Assembly (NCBI GenBank): GCA_002591705.1
Contig: PAAB01000012.1
Coordinates: 17,125-30,935 of the forward strand
Length of the DNA stretch: 13,811 nucleotides
Direction: 5' to 3'
Source: Phycisphaerae bacterium
GTDB lineage: Bacteria; Planctomycetota; Phycisphaerae; Phycisphaerales; SM1A02
The notes beneath the pieces are model-generated. The model was not told the origin of the DNA and made no database searches. It saw nothing but the letters and a program-made list of their open reading frames with translations. Both the position numbers and the translations under genes were made by a program. Below, in pieces: positions 1 to 6,290 of this stretch. How positions within the stretch are numbered: position 1 is the stretch's first letter; each line of letters starts with the position of its first letter.

Positions 1-336
1 GCCGAAGCAATGGGGCCCGGGACCGTCGGCGTGCACGCGGTCCCCGTGCTGCTGCTCGAACGCAGGGTGGACATCGTCGAGTTCACGGCCGAACTGCTGG
101 CCCGCGCCGGCGGCGGCTCGCTGCCGCCGGACGAGGAGGCAGCGCTGCAGGAGGTGCTGGACATGATGTCCTGCCGCGCCGCGGTCAAGGCGGGAGAATC
201 GCTCAATGCGATGGAACTGGCGGAACTTCTTCGTCAGCGTGACGAGGTGGAGCGGTCCAGTCGGTGCCCGCACGGTCGGCCGACCACGCTGCGTCTGAGC
301 CTCGAGGATCTCGAGAAGCAGTTCGGACGGCGCTAG
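1..336 (+). CDS. mutL: DNA mismatch repair protein MutL, C-terminal part (5' truncated)
   Basis: This is the last 111 codons of a reading frame that is open from base 1, so the N-terminal ATPase and most of the linker lie outside the window. MutL couples MutS mismatch recognition to strand incision and excision. The visible part matches the MutL C-terminal dimerisation domain: an 'AVPVLLL' strand, an 'SCRAAVKAGESL' segment (the ACR-type motif), the diagnostic CPHGRP motif about 24 residues from the end, and a terminal F-x-R (FGRR). ACR, CPHGRP and FxR are hallmarks of endonuclease-type MutL, found in bacteria without MutH, so this protein probably nicks DNA itself; the DQHA metal motif would lie upstream and cannot be seen. 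The stop codon (334-336) overlaps the stop of moaD on the other strand. The ATG at 10 is internal and not the real start. Confidence 0.93.
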   Translation, partial: AEAMGPGTVGVHAVPVLLLERRVDIVEFTAELLARAGGGSLPPDEEAALQEVLDMMSCRAAVKAGESLNAMELAELLRQRDEVERSSRCPHGRPTTLRLSLEDLEKQFGRR

Positions 337-590
337 CCGCCGCTGACCGGTCCGACCAGGGCCATCGTGTCGCCGTGGTGCAGCGGATGACTCGAATCGG
401 CAAAGCATTCGTTGACGGCAATCGCCAACGCGTCCCTTCGACTGCGAATGGGGGAGTACCGGGTGCAGAGGATGTTCATCGCGGCCTCGACGTCCGCGTC
501 GTCCGGCAGTTCCAGTTCGAACCGGGACGTCTGGATGGCTTCGGCAAGTTCCGCGAAGCAGAGAACCGTGATGTGCATGCACCTGCTCAT
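333..590 (-). CDS. moaD: MoaD-like molybdopterin synthase sulfur-carrier subunit
   Basis: Small ubiquitin-fold protein of 85 residues, close to the family's usual 80-90, ending in the required Gly-Gly (PVSGG). In the family, this C-terminus is adenylylated by MoeB, converted to a thiocarboxylate and used by MoaE to put dithiolene sulfur onto precursor Z in molybdenum-cofactor synthesis. The start 'MHITVLCFAELAEA' and the '...HHGDTMALVGPVSGG' end fit MoaD. I chose the ATG at 590 because it forms an ATGA overlap with the moeA stop (587-590), a usual sign of translational coupling; an internal ATG at 578 would give 81 residues beginning directly with MHITV. Neither moaE nor moeB is in the window. 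A ThiS-like or other sulfur carrier is less likely given moeA next door. Confidence 0.85.
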   Translation of the reverse strand: MSRCMHITVLCFAELAEAIQTSRFELELPDDADVEAAMNILCTRYSPIRSRRDALAIAVNECFADSSHPLHHGDTMALVGPVSGG

Positions 591-1783
591 GGCCAGGGAA
601 GGAAGCGGACCGTGGTGCCGGTGGAGACGGGGCCGGTCCGGCGTGGTATGGCCACGAGCCCGTCGGTGCTGGCGGCGTGCGAGAGATCGCCCGACCCCTG
701 CCACACGGGAACGACGACCGAACCGGTGGGTTGGACCGATGCGGGACGAAAGAGTTCCCGGCCCGCGTTCGCGTGAACGTCCGAGGCGAGTTCGACCGGC
801 CGCCAGGGCATCGGTGACGTGCATCCCAGCATCGTCCTGATCAGCGGCCAGAGGAACAGGCAGGCGGTGGCCAGCACGGACACCGGGTTGCCGGGCAGGG
901 AGACGATCATGACGCCCGACGGGAGCCGCTGGATGCGGACGGGTTTGCCGGGCTGGATGGCGGCGCCGGCGATTCTGGTCTTCGCATCCATCGCGTCGAG
1001 AATTCCGGGGAAGAAGTCACGGTCCCCGGCGCTGATGCCGCCCACGGTGACCACGATGTCCACGTCGTCGGCGGCGCGTTCCACGGCCGAGCGGACCGCG
1101 TCCGGATCGTCGAGCGCATGTTCGTGCCCGAGCCAGTTGCCCCCCATGCGGTGGATGAGGCCTTCCAGCATCGGTGCGTTGCCGTTGCGCACCTGATGGG
1201 GCAGAGGCATGGCGGTCGCATCGACGATCTCGTCTCCACTGGTCAGGACCCGGACCCGTGGTCGCCTTCGCACCGGGACGTGTTCCAGCCCCACGGTTGC
1301 GGCCAACCCGAGGTGGACCGGGGAAAGTCGGGTACCCGCACCGACGAGTTCGTCTCCCGCGACCGCGTCGGCCCCGCGGGCATGGACGGCGTAGCCCGCC
1401 GCGAGTCCGTCCGCATCCAGCCGGACCGGATCGCCGTGATCGCTTCGCTCGTGGGGCACGACCAGATCAAGGGGAGCGGGAACCACGGCGCCGGTGGCGA
1501 TGGCCACGCAGCTGCCCGGAGGAACTTCGACGTGTGCAGATTGGCCCGCCGCCACGGTTCCCACGACCGGATACGACGTGATCGATGCAAGGTCGGAGTG
1601 CCGGACCGCGTATCCGTCCATCGCGGACCGGTTGAAGGGCGGCTGGTCCCGGTCGGCAATGATCGGTTCCGCAAGCACCCGTTGGTCCGCCGCACCAAGG
1701 GAAACCATTTCATGGGCGGCAAGGCAGTCGACGCCGTCCAGGCTTCGTCGCAGCGCGTCCTCGTAGGTGGGCAGCTCGGGCAT
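587..1783 (-). CDS. moeA: Molybdopterin molybdenumtransferase MoeA
   Basis: MoeA inserts molybdate into adenylylated molybdopterin, the last step of basic molybdenum-cofactor synthesis, in the cytoplasm. The 398-residue length is normal. Visible landmarks are PPFNRSAMDGYAV (residues 48-60), ATGAVVP (96-102), the MoCF-fold strand VLTSGDEIV (179-187), VTVGGISAGDRDF (245-257), QPGKPV (277-282) and SLPGNPVSVL (295-304), followed by the C-terminal beta-barrel domain. Conserved acidic residues expected at the active site (MDG, GDE, AGDRD) are present. It lies 26 bases downstream of the pseudopilin gene on the same strand and overlaps moaD by 4 bases. No clear Shine-Dalgarno is visible before its ATG (upstream bases CACTGCCCCG), so it may depend partly on upstream translation. 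Confidence 0.95.
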   Translation of the reverse strand: MPELPTYEDALRRSLDGVDCLAAHEMVSLGAADQRVLAEPIIADRDQPPFNRSAMDGYAVRHSDLASITSYPVVGTVAAGQSAHVEVPPGSCVAIATGAVVPAPLDLVVPHERSDHGDPVRLDADGLAAGYAVHARGADAVAGDELVGAGTRLSPVHLGLAATVGLEHVPVRRRPRVRVLTSGDEIVDATAMPLPHQVRNGNAPMLEGLIHRMGGNWLGHEHALDDPDAVRSAVERAADDVDIVVTVGGISAGDRDFFPGILDAMDAKTRIAGAAIQPGKPVRIQRLPSGVMIVSLPGNPVSVLATACLFLWPLIRTMLGCTSPMPWRPVELASDVHANAGRELFRPASVQPTGSVVVPVWQGSGDLSHAASTDGLVAIPRRTGPVSTGTTVRFLPWP

Positions 1784-1809
1784 CGGGGCAGTGTAGAGGC
1801 CAGGATCGT

Positions 1810-2634
1810 TCAGCGCGGGTCGTACGCTTCATCCCCGTCGGAAAGGAATCCGTTCGAGGGGTGATCGAGGAGTGCGGTCAGATACGCGGGAAGGGCGTCG
1901 AAATGCCGCCCGCGACGCGGATCCCGATCGGTGCCGACGTGTCCGTCGACGTAGGCCACGTTGGTGATGCCGCCATGGCGATAGGCCTGGGCCCCCCCGT
2001 AGCAGAGCTCCATGTCCTGAACCGGTGAGCGCATGTACTTGTTCGCGCCGTGAAGGTAGCCACCCTCGCCGAAGAGGGCCGTCGTGCCGGCTCGCCGGCA
2101 CTGCGCGCGAGTCAGTTGGGTCGGAGAGTCCTCGCCGCCGGCATCCCGCAACGACGTCTTGGGCGTCAGGAGATCCCACGCGCCGACGCCGTCGACCCCG
2201 AACGGGGACGACATGGCCGCGATGAAGGCCACGTTGTAGTTGTAGCCGGTGGGCAGGGGACCATCGCTCCAGTTGTCGGTGCCCACGTAGGCGGGGCATT
2301 GCAGGACCGTGTCGGGGTTCGGGGTGTACTCCCAGAGGAGCCCCGGTCGTACAAACGAGTCGCTGCCGTTCCGCGTCCACCAGTCCCACGCCCGCACGTC
2401 GCCGGTGGTCGAATCGGCATCGCTTCCCGTGAGCAGCCCGGGCGGAAATCGTCCGTCGTGCTCCGTGGCCCAGGTGGTGGCGGCAGCGTGCATCGTTCGG
2501 AGATTCGTCTGGCCATGCATCCGCTTCGATGCGGTCCCCACCCCGCCGACGACCGGAACCAGGACGCCCAGCAGCAGTCCGATGACGGAGATCACCACCA
2601 GCAGTTCGACCAGCGTGAAGGCGCGGTTCACCAT
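1810..2634 (-). CDS. Type II secretion-like pseudopilin, H-X9-DG (DUF1559-like) family
   Basis: Protein of 274 residues with a classic class III prepilin leader: a short MVNRA, then FTLVELLVVISVIGLLLGVL (residues 6-25) with the invariant Glu at +5 of the mature protein and a single membrane-spanning helix. The C-terminal half carries H-X9-DG exactly (His220, Asp230-Gly231), the planctomycete/verrucomicrobial processing-associated motif. The residue before the cleavage site is Ala5 rather than the usual Gly. The start at 2634 gives this leader, has a GGGGA about 8 bases upstream, and overlaps the 3' end of the upstream exported-protein gene by 7 bases; a longer frame from 2733 would add an implausible Arg-rich extension. 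Probable role: a pseudopilus-like or surface-assembly component for the co-transcribed exported protein (inference from coupling). Confidence 0.88.
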   Translation of the reverse strand: MVNRAFTLVELLVVISVIGLLLGVLVPVVGGVGTASKRMHGQTNLRTMHAAATTWATEHDGRFPPGLLTGSDADSTTGDVRAWDWWTRNGSDSFVRPGLLWEYTPNPDTVLQCPAYVGTDNWSDGPLPTGYNYNVAFIAAMSSPFGVDGVGAWDLLTPKTSLRDAGGEDSPTQLTRAQCRRAGTTALFGEGGYLHGANKYMRSPVQDMELCYGGAQAYRHGGITNVAYVDGHVGTDRDPRRGRHFDALPAYLTALLDHPSNGFLSDGDEAYDPR

Positions 2635-3512
2635 GGTTGGGATCCCCAGTCGGTCAGGACCAGCAGCAGGTCGCCGATGTCCACCTGTCCGCTGCCGTCG
2701 ATGTCCGCGGGGGATGGTCCGGTCTGCCCCCATGCACCCAGGACCCGGAGAAGATCCTCGATGTCCACGATTCCATCCAGAGAAACGTCGCCCGCGTACT
2801 GGGGGGCGACATCGGCGATGGCGTCGACTTCAGGGGCGAAGAAGGCGTCCGTGGGCACACTGATGCGCACGAAACGAACCGTGCTCAGTCCCAGTGGAGC
2901 CAGGTCGATGCCGACACCGCCGCCCGATCGGTCGTACAGGTCGACCAGCGCAGGGTAGTCCAGCCCGATGGTGTCGGCGGTGTCGAGGGCTGGATTCACC
3001 GGTCGCACGAATGAGGTCGGATCCTGTCCGGGCTCGACGGCGTAGGCCGGGGTGTCGACGTAGCCCATGGTCGGCCATGGCGCGTCGGCGTTCAGACCTT
3101 CCACCAGATGCCAGATTGCGCCGTCTTCGCTGACCTCGATGAGGCCTCCGTCGACACCGAAGAAGCCGCCCACCGCACCGGCGGGATAGGCGGTGTCGAT
3201 GCATCCGGCATTGCCGAACACCAGCAGGTCGATGCCGTACGGATTGTCGGGATGATCGGTGACCGGTTCGTCGAAGGAGACGGTGAGCGAACCTCCCGCA
3301 CCGATGGAGACGATGTCATCGGTGCCCCAGGCCGGGACGAAGGGGGAGACCACCTCCTCGTCCACCGTCAGCCGCGTGGGGGATCCGATCGCCGCGGACG
3401 GATCGTCGTAGCCGGCAGCGCCACCGGATCCGGGCTGAAAGTCGATGACCTCATCGGCAAACGGATCCGCCGTTGTGGTCATGACGAGCAGGAGGCACGG
3501 CAGGATGGCCAT
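2628..3512 (-). CDS. Exported protein with C-terminal dockerin-like Ca-loop pair; first gene of the B12-riboswitch operon
   Basis: Protein of 294 residues that I do not recognise as a named family. It starts with a short hydrophobic segment (AILPCLLLVM, residues 2-11) that looks like a weak signal peptide lacking the usual basic residues, with possible cleavage near TTTA. Residues 20-237 look like an all-beta extracellular domain (VIDFQPGSGGAAGYDDPSAA; GGSLTVSFDEPV; IDLLVFGN; IEVSEDGAIWHLVEG; VRFVRISVP), reminiscent of planctomycete discoidin-like surface proteins. Residues 241-262 and 269-290 are two dockerin-type repeats (GDVSLDGIVDIEDLL and DIDGSGQVDIGDLL, each ending in WG). An in-frame TGA 15 bases upstream excludes a longer ATG start. 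Its leader holds a cobalamin riboswitch, so expression should fall when B12 is plentiful. A corrinoid-binding surface role is plausible but inferred from regulation only. Confidence 0.82.
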   Translation of the reverse strand: MAILPCLLLVMTTTADPFADEVIDFQPGSGGAAGYDDPSAAIGSPTRLTVDEEVVSPFVPAWGTDDIVSIGAGGSLTVSFDEPVTDHPDNPYGIDLLVFGNAGCIDTAYPAGAVGGFFGVDGGLIEVSEDGAIWHLVEGLNADAPWPTMGYVDTPAYAVEPGQDPTSFVRPVNPALDTADTIGLDYPALVDLYDRSGGGVGIDLAPLGLSTVRFVRISVPTDAFFAPEVDAIADVAPQYAGDVSLDGIVDIEDLLRVLGAWGQTGPSPADIDGSGQVDIGDLLLVLTDWGSQPW

Positions 3513-3530
3513 GGGCAGGATTCCGCGTCA

Positions 3531-3642
3531 CGTTCCCCAGCAGGTGGGAGATACGCGGATCGGGTCTGGTTCGCGGGTAGTCGCCGATCCCCAGGGGAAC
3601 GCGCGGGGCGGCGCCGACCGGCGAACCCGATTCGCGCGGGTT
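3531..3642 (-). promoter_or_regulatory. Likely expression platform of the B12 riboswitch
   Basis: Between the B12 box and the ATG at 3512 the RNA can form competing stems. One hairpin directly after the box pairs AACCCG with CGGGTT (3637-3642 with 3624-3629, loop 3630-3636). The 3' arm of this hairpin plus adjoining bases, GGTTCGC (3627-3621), can instead pair perfectly with GCGAACC (3574-3568). Further down, GGATCGG/CCGATCC (3590-3584 with 3563-3557) lies inside a 10-base stem with one mismatch, CGTTCCCCTG/CTGGGGAACG (3601-3592 with 3540-3531). No U-run follows any stem, so control is more likely at translation or by Rho than by intrinsic termination. All of this was found by eye. Confidence 0.5.
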
Positions 3643-3644
3643 GC

Positions 3645-3825
3645 AGGCTTCGGGGGCAGGTCTTCCGGCTCCGGGCATTCCTCCCGCCACGCCTTCCCAC
3701 CCCATGGGGCAGTGGCTGCAGTGGCTGGAGGCCCCGCACGATGGCGAGAGGCCCGTTACGGCGGCGCGTCCGCGGCGGCATTTCACCGCACTTCCCTGCC
3801 GGTACCCATGCAGACATGCATCTGA
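3645..3825 (-). promoter_or_regulatory. Cobalamin (B12) riboswitch
   Basis: Read on the minus strand, the leader contains the landmarks of the cobalamin aptamer in order: GGTACC and GGCAGG near 3795-3806, GGGAAGTGCGGTGAAATGCCGC (positions 3774-3795; key parts GGGAA, GGTGAAA and pairing GCGG/CCGC), GCCACTGC (about 3709-3726), TGGGAAGGC (about 3692-3700), and an exact B12 box AGCCGGAAGACCTGCC at 3670-3655. CCTGCC of the box is complementary to GGCAGG at the 5' side. It sits about 140 bases upstream of the exported-protein gene at 3512, in the right orientation. In known examples, binding of adenosyl- or other cobalamin represses expression. Exact outer boundaries are approximate. Confidence 0.93.
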
Positions 3826-3845
3826 GTGAGTCCCGAACGGGTTCT

Positions 3846-3854
3846 ACTGTACCA
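3846..3854 (-). promoter_or_regulatory. Candidate extended -10 promoter for the riboswitch operon
   Basis: On the minus strand TGG-TACAGT gives the TGn extension plus a hexamer matching TATAAT at 4 of 6 positions. Transcription would start near 3839, just ahead of the aptamer and giving a leader of roughly 330 bases. No good -35 hexamer is visible (CAAACA at 17-base spacing). It lies back-to-back with the plus-strand promoter at 3892-3920. Confidence 0.35.
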
Positions 3855-3891
3855 CGGAGCTGAGGGGTTGTTTGTCCTTCGGGTCCGCTCG

Positions 3892-3920
3892 TTGACACTC
3901 CCATGCCGCGAGGCTATTCT
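3892..3920 (+). promoter_or_regulatory. Sigma70-type promoter for the HEAT-repeat gene
   Basis: A perfect -35 TTGACA (3892-3897), a 17-base spacer, and -10 TATTCT (3915-3920, 4 of 6). The predicted transcription start is near 3927, leaving an 80-base leader before the ATG at 4008. This is the best promoter match seen in the window. Confidence 0.65.
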
Positions 3921-3967
3921 CGGCCTTCTTGACCCCCTCCGGGCCGATTTCGGCCGGCGGGTTGTTC

Positions 3968-3988
3968 CGTTGCCCATGCCGGGCAACG
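3968..3988 (+). promoter_or_regulatory. Leader hairpin just upstream of the HEAT-gene ribosome binding site
   Basis: CGTTGCCC-ATGCC-GGGCAACG forms a perfect 8-bp stem with a 5-base loop, ending only about 6 bases before the GGAG (3995-3998) that serves the ATG at 4008. No U-tract follows, so it is not an intrinsic terminator. A second short stem, GGCCG-ATTT-CGGCC, lies at 3942-3955. It may influence translation or mRNA stability, or be a dyad operator. Confidence 0.45.
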
Positions 3989-4007
3989 TCAGTTGGAGTA
4001 TTGCTCG

Positions 4008-6188
4008 ATGCCCATCTTCCAATCTCTTCGCGGGCCCGTGGCTCTGCTTGTCGCCATGCTCACCTTCGTGAGTCTTTCCACGACGTCGGGATACGCCGAC
4101 GACGCGGACGGTCAGGCGGGCGAACAGCACCTCGTGGACTTCGTGCACTACTCGCTGGTTGCCAACACCGAACTTGCCGGGGCCAATGCGGAGTGGCTGC
4201 TCGACCACTACGACACCGACGAATCGCTGGCCACGATGTTCTCCGCATCATCCGTGACTCCCGAGCGATTCGACCGGGCGATCCAGTGGGCATCGCGGGT
4301 CCCCGGACTCTCCGACACGGTCAGCTTGCTTGCGGGTCGAATCGAAGCCGGAAACCTCGCTCTCTCGAGGGATCAGCAGCGGGTTGCGGAGGCCATCGCC
4401 ATGCTCGACGGCACCCGACGGGATCAGATGCTCGGCCGCGGCCGACTGATCGCGGCGGGGGAGTACGCCGTTCCCGCACTGCTTCGCGAGATGACCTCGG
4501 GCGACAGCGAGGAGCGCCGGTGGGCATCCACCGAACTGCTCCGCGAGATCGGTCGGCAGTCCGTCACGCCGTTGGCCGTCGCCCTGCCCGAACTGGCTCC
4601 GGAACATCAGCGACGAGTCTGTGAGATCCTCGGTTCAATCGGCTACAGCCACGCCGGTCCTGCGCTGCTTGAACTATCGATGAACGACCAGTCGCCCGCA
4701 TTCGTGCGTGAATCCGCGGCCAAGGCCTACCGACGGCTCGGTGGCAATCCCGAGGTGGACCGCCCGGGGATGCTCTACGGAGTGCTTGCTCAGCAGTACT
4801 TCGACGGTGCCGAACATCTGGTCGCCGATCCCTACGGGGACATGAACAACATCTGGTCCTACGACTCCTTTGCGGGGCTCACCACGACCCAGGTGCCCAC
4901 CGCACTGTACGGGCCGATCATGTCCATGCATGCGGCCGCGCGTGCGATCATGTACGACCGCAACAACACCGACGCCCTGGCCCAGTTCATCGCTTCCAAT
5001 CTTCGCCGTGAGAACCTCATGCCCGAAGGCTTCGTCGACCCGATCTTCGGCGGGCTCGACTACAGCCCGCAGTTCTACGCCACGGTCCACGGTTCGAGCA
5101 CTGGCCAGGACGTCCTCGCACTCGCCATCGACAGTCGTGACACGCCTCTGGTACGCGATGCCCTGGCCGCGTTGGCCACGAACACCGGAGAGGGCACTCT
5201 GTTCAGCGACTACCTCGATCGGCAGCCTCTGCTTGATTCCCTCCAGTACCCGGATCGCCGGGTGCAGTACGACTCGGCCCTGATCCTGGCCCGCGCCCTT
5301 CCGCGTACCCCCTTTGCAGGTTCCTATCGCGTCGTTCCCACGCTCGCCTCCGCCGTCCGAACGGGGGGCGAGGAGTACGCCGTGGTCGTCGCCGACACCG
5401 TCGAGGACCAGCGCACGGCCTCGGATCGACTCGAGTCGCTTGGATTCACCGTGGTCGGCATGGGGGCGTCGGCCGATGAACTGGTGGACCCCATCAGCCG
5501 GGCTCCCGGCATCGACATCGCCGTGATTCGGAAGTCGGACATGAACATGGACGACCCGAACATGGCCGAGTTGCGACGGAACCCCAAGACGTCGGCAACG
5601 CCGATCCTGATGATCGTCTCCGCCGGCGACATGCCCAAGTTCGCAGCGAACTTCAAGAACCAGTCGCTGGTCGAAGTCACTCGTACCGGCGTATCCGACA
5701 ATGCGTTCGCCGCGTCCGTCGATTCACTGATGGAACGGGGCGCCGGAGGGCGTCTGACCCAGCTGGAAAGCGACATCTATGCGATGGAGGCGTTGGGAGC
5801 ATTGCGTGAGATCGCATTGGCCCGGCCCGGTGCCTACGCCGTCGGCGATGCGGAATCCGCCCTCATCGATGCCCTCGGGGAACGTACGGGCGGCACGCGG
5901 ATGCTGGTCGCCGAGATTCTGTCGCTCATCGAAAGCGAGCGGGCTCAGCAGGCCCTGCTCGATGCGGCACTGGCCGAAGAGGTGGGGACCGATCGAGTGC
6001 CCCTGTTGAACTGGTCCTCCGCGTCCATTCGACGCTGGGGGAACCGCTCCCACCGTCGTCATGTCGAGGAGCTCCGGTATCTCATCGACAACTCCTCCGG
6101 CCCCGTCGCGGACGCCGCGGCACGGGTGCACGGAGCAATGAATCTTCCCGCTCAGGAGTCGATCATCGTCGTCATTCCGGGAGCGTGA
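4008..6188 (+). CDS. Exported HEAT-repeat protein with embedded pseudo-receiver domain
   Basis: Protein of 726 residues. Signal peptide: VALLVAMLTFVSLSTTSGYA, likely cut after Ala30 (GYA/DD). Residues about 125-245 contain helical-pair repeats of HEAT type (AVPALLREMTSGDSEERRWA; GPALLELSMNDQSPAFVRES), and helical segments continue to about 430. Residues 456-578 read as a response-regulator receiver fold (EYAVVVADTVEDQRTASDRL, then LESLGFTVV, IDIAVIRKSD, TPILMIVSAGD), but the phospho-acceptor Asp position is Arg508 and the acidic pair is reduced to AD463. A helical tail follows (583-726). The start at 4008 has GGAG 9 bases upstream and opens directly into the signal peptide; an ATG five codons earlier overlaps the Shine-Dalgarno. 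Function unknown; probably a periplasmic scaffold. The gene stands alone except for the tRNA 20 bases downstream. Confidence 0.85.
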   Translation: MPIFQSLRGPVALLVAMLTFVSLSTTSGYADDADGQAGEQHLVDFVHYSLVANTELAGANAEWLLDHYDTDESLATMFSASSVTPERFDRAIQWASRVPGLSDTVSLLAGRIEAGNLALSRDQQRVAEAIAMLDGTRRDQMLGRGRLIAAGEYAVPALLREMTSGDSEERRWASTELLREIGRQSVTPLAVALPELAPEHQRRVCEILGSIGYSHAGPALLELSMNDQSPAFVRESAAKAYRRLGGNPEVDRPGMLYGVLAQQYFDGAEHLVADPYGDMNNIWSYDSFAGLTTTQVPTALYGPIMSMHAAARAIMYDRNNTDALAQFIASNLRRENLMPEGFVDPIFGGLDYSPQFYATVHGSSTGQDVLALAIDSRDTPLVRDALAALATNTGEGTLFSDYLDRQPLLDSLQYPDRRVQYDSALILARALPRTPFAGSYRVVPTLASAVRTGGEEYAVVVADTVEDQRTASDRLESLGFTVVGMGASADELVDPISRAPGIDIAVIRKSDMNMDDPNMAELRRNPKTSATPILMIVSAGDMPKFAANFKNQSLVEVTRTGVSDNAFAASVDSLMERGAGGRLTQLESDIYAMEALGALREIALARPGAYAVGDAESALIDALGERTGGTRMLVAEILSLIESERAQQALLDAALAEEVGTDRVPLLNWSSASIRRWGNRSHRRHVEELRYLIDNSSGPVADAAARVHGAMNLPAQESIIVVIPGA

Positions 6189-6208
6189 CCGGTTGCGACG
6201 TACTTCAT

Positions 6209-6281
6209 GCCGCCCTAGCTCAGTTGGTAGAGCGGAGCTTTCGTAAAGCTCAGGTCACCGGTTCGAGTCCGGTGGGTGGCT
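6209..6281 (+). tRNA. tRNA-Thr (anticodon CGT)
   Basis: A full cloverleaf: acceptor GCCGCCC (6209-6215) with GGGTGGC (6274-6280, one G-T pair), D stem GCTC/GAGC (6218-6221/6230-6233) with loop AGTTGGTA, anticodon stem GAGCT/AGCTC (6235-6239/6247-6251) with loop TTCGTAA giving anticodon CGT (6242-6244, reads ACG), variable AGGTC, and T stem ACCGG/CCGGT with loop TTCGAGT. The discriminator base is T6281 and CCA is not encoded. It starts 20 bases after the HEAT-gene stop and is followed by a terminator. Confidence 0.97.
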
Positions 6282-6290
6282 TTCGACCTC

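Noticed and set aside
3479..3904. Open frames on both strands across the riboswitch leader, including a 141-codon minus-strand frame
   Set aside because: They run through the conserved RNA aptamer, are Arg/Pro/Gly-rich and show no protein family features.
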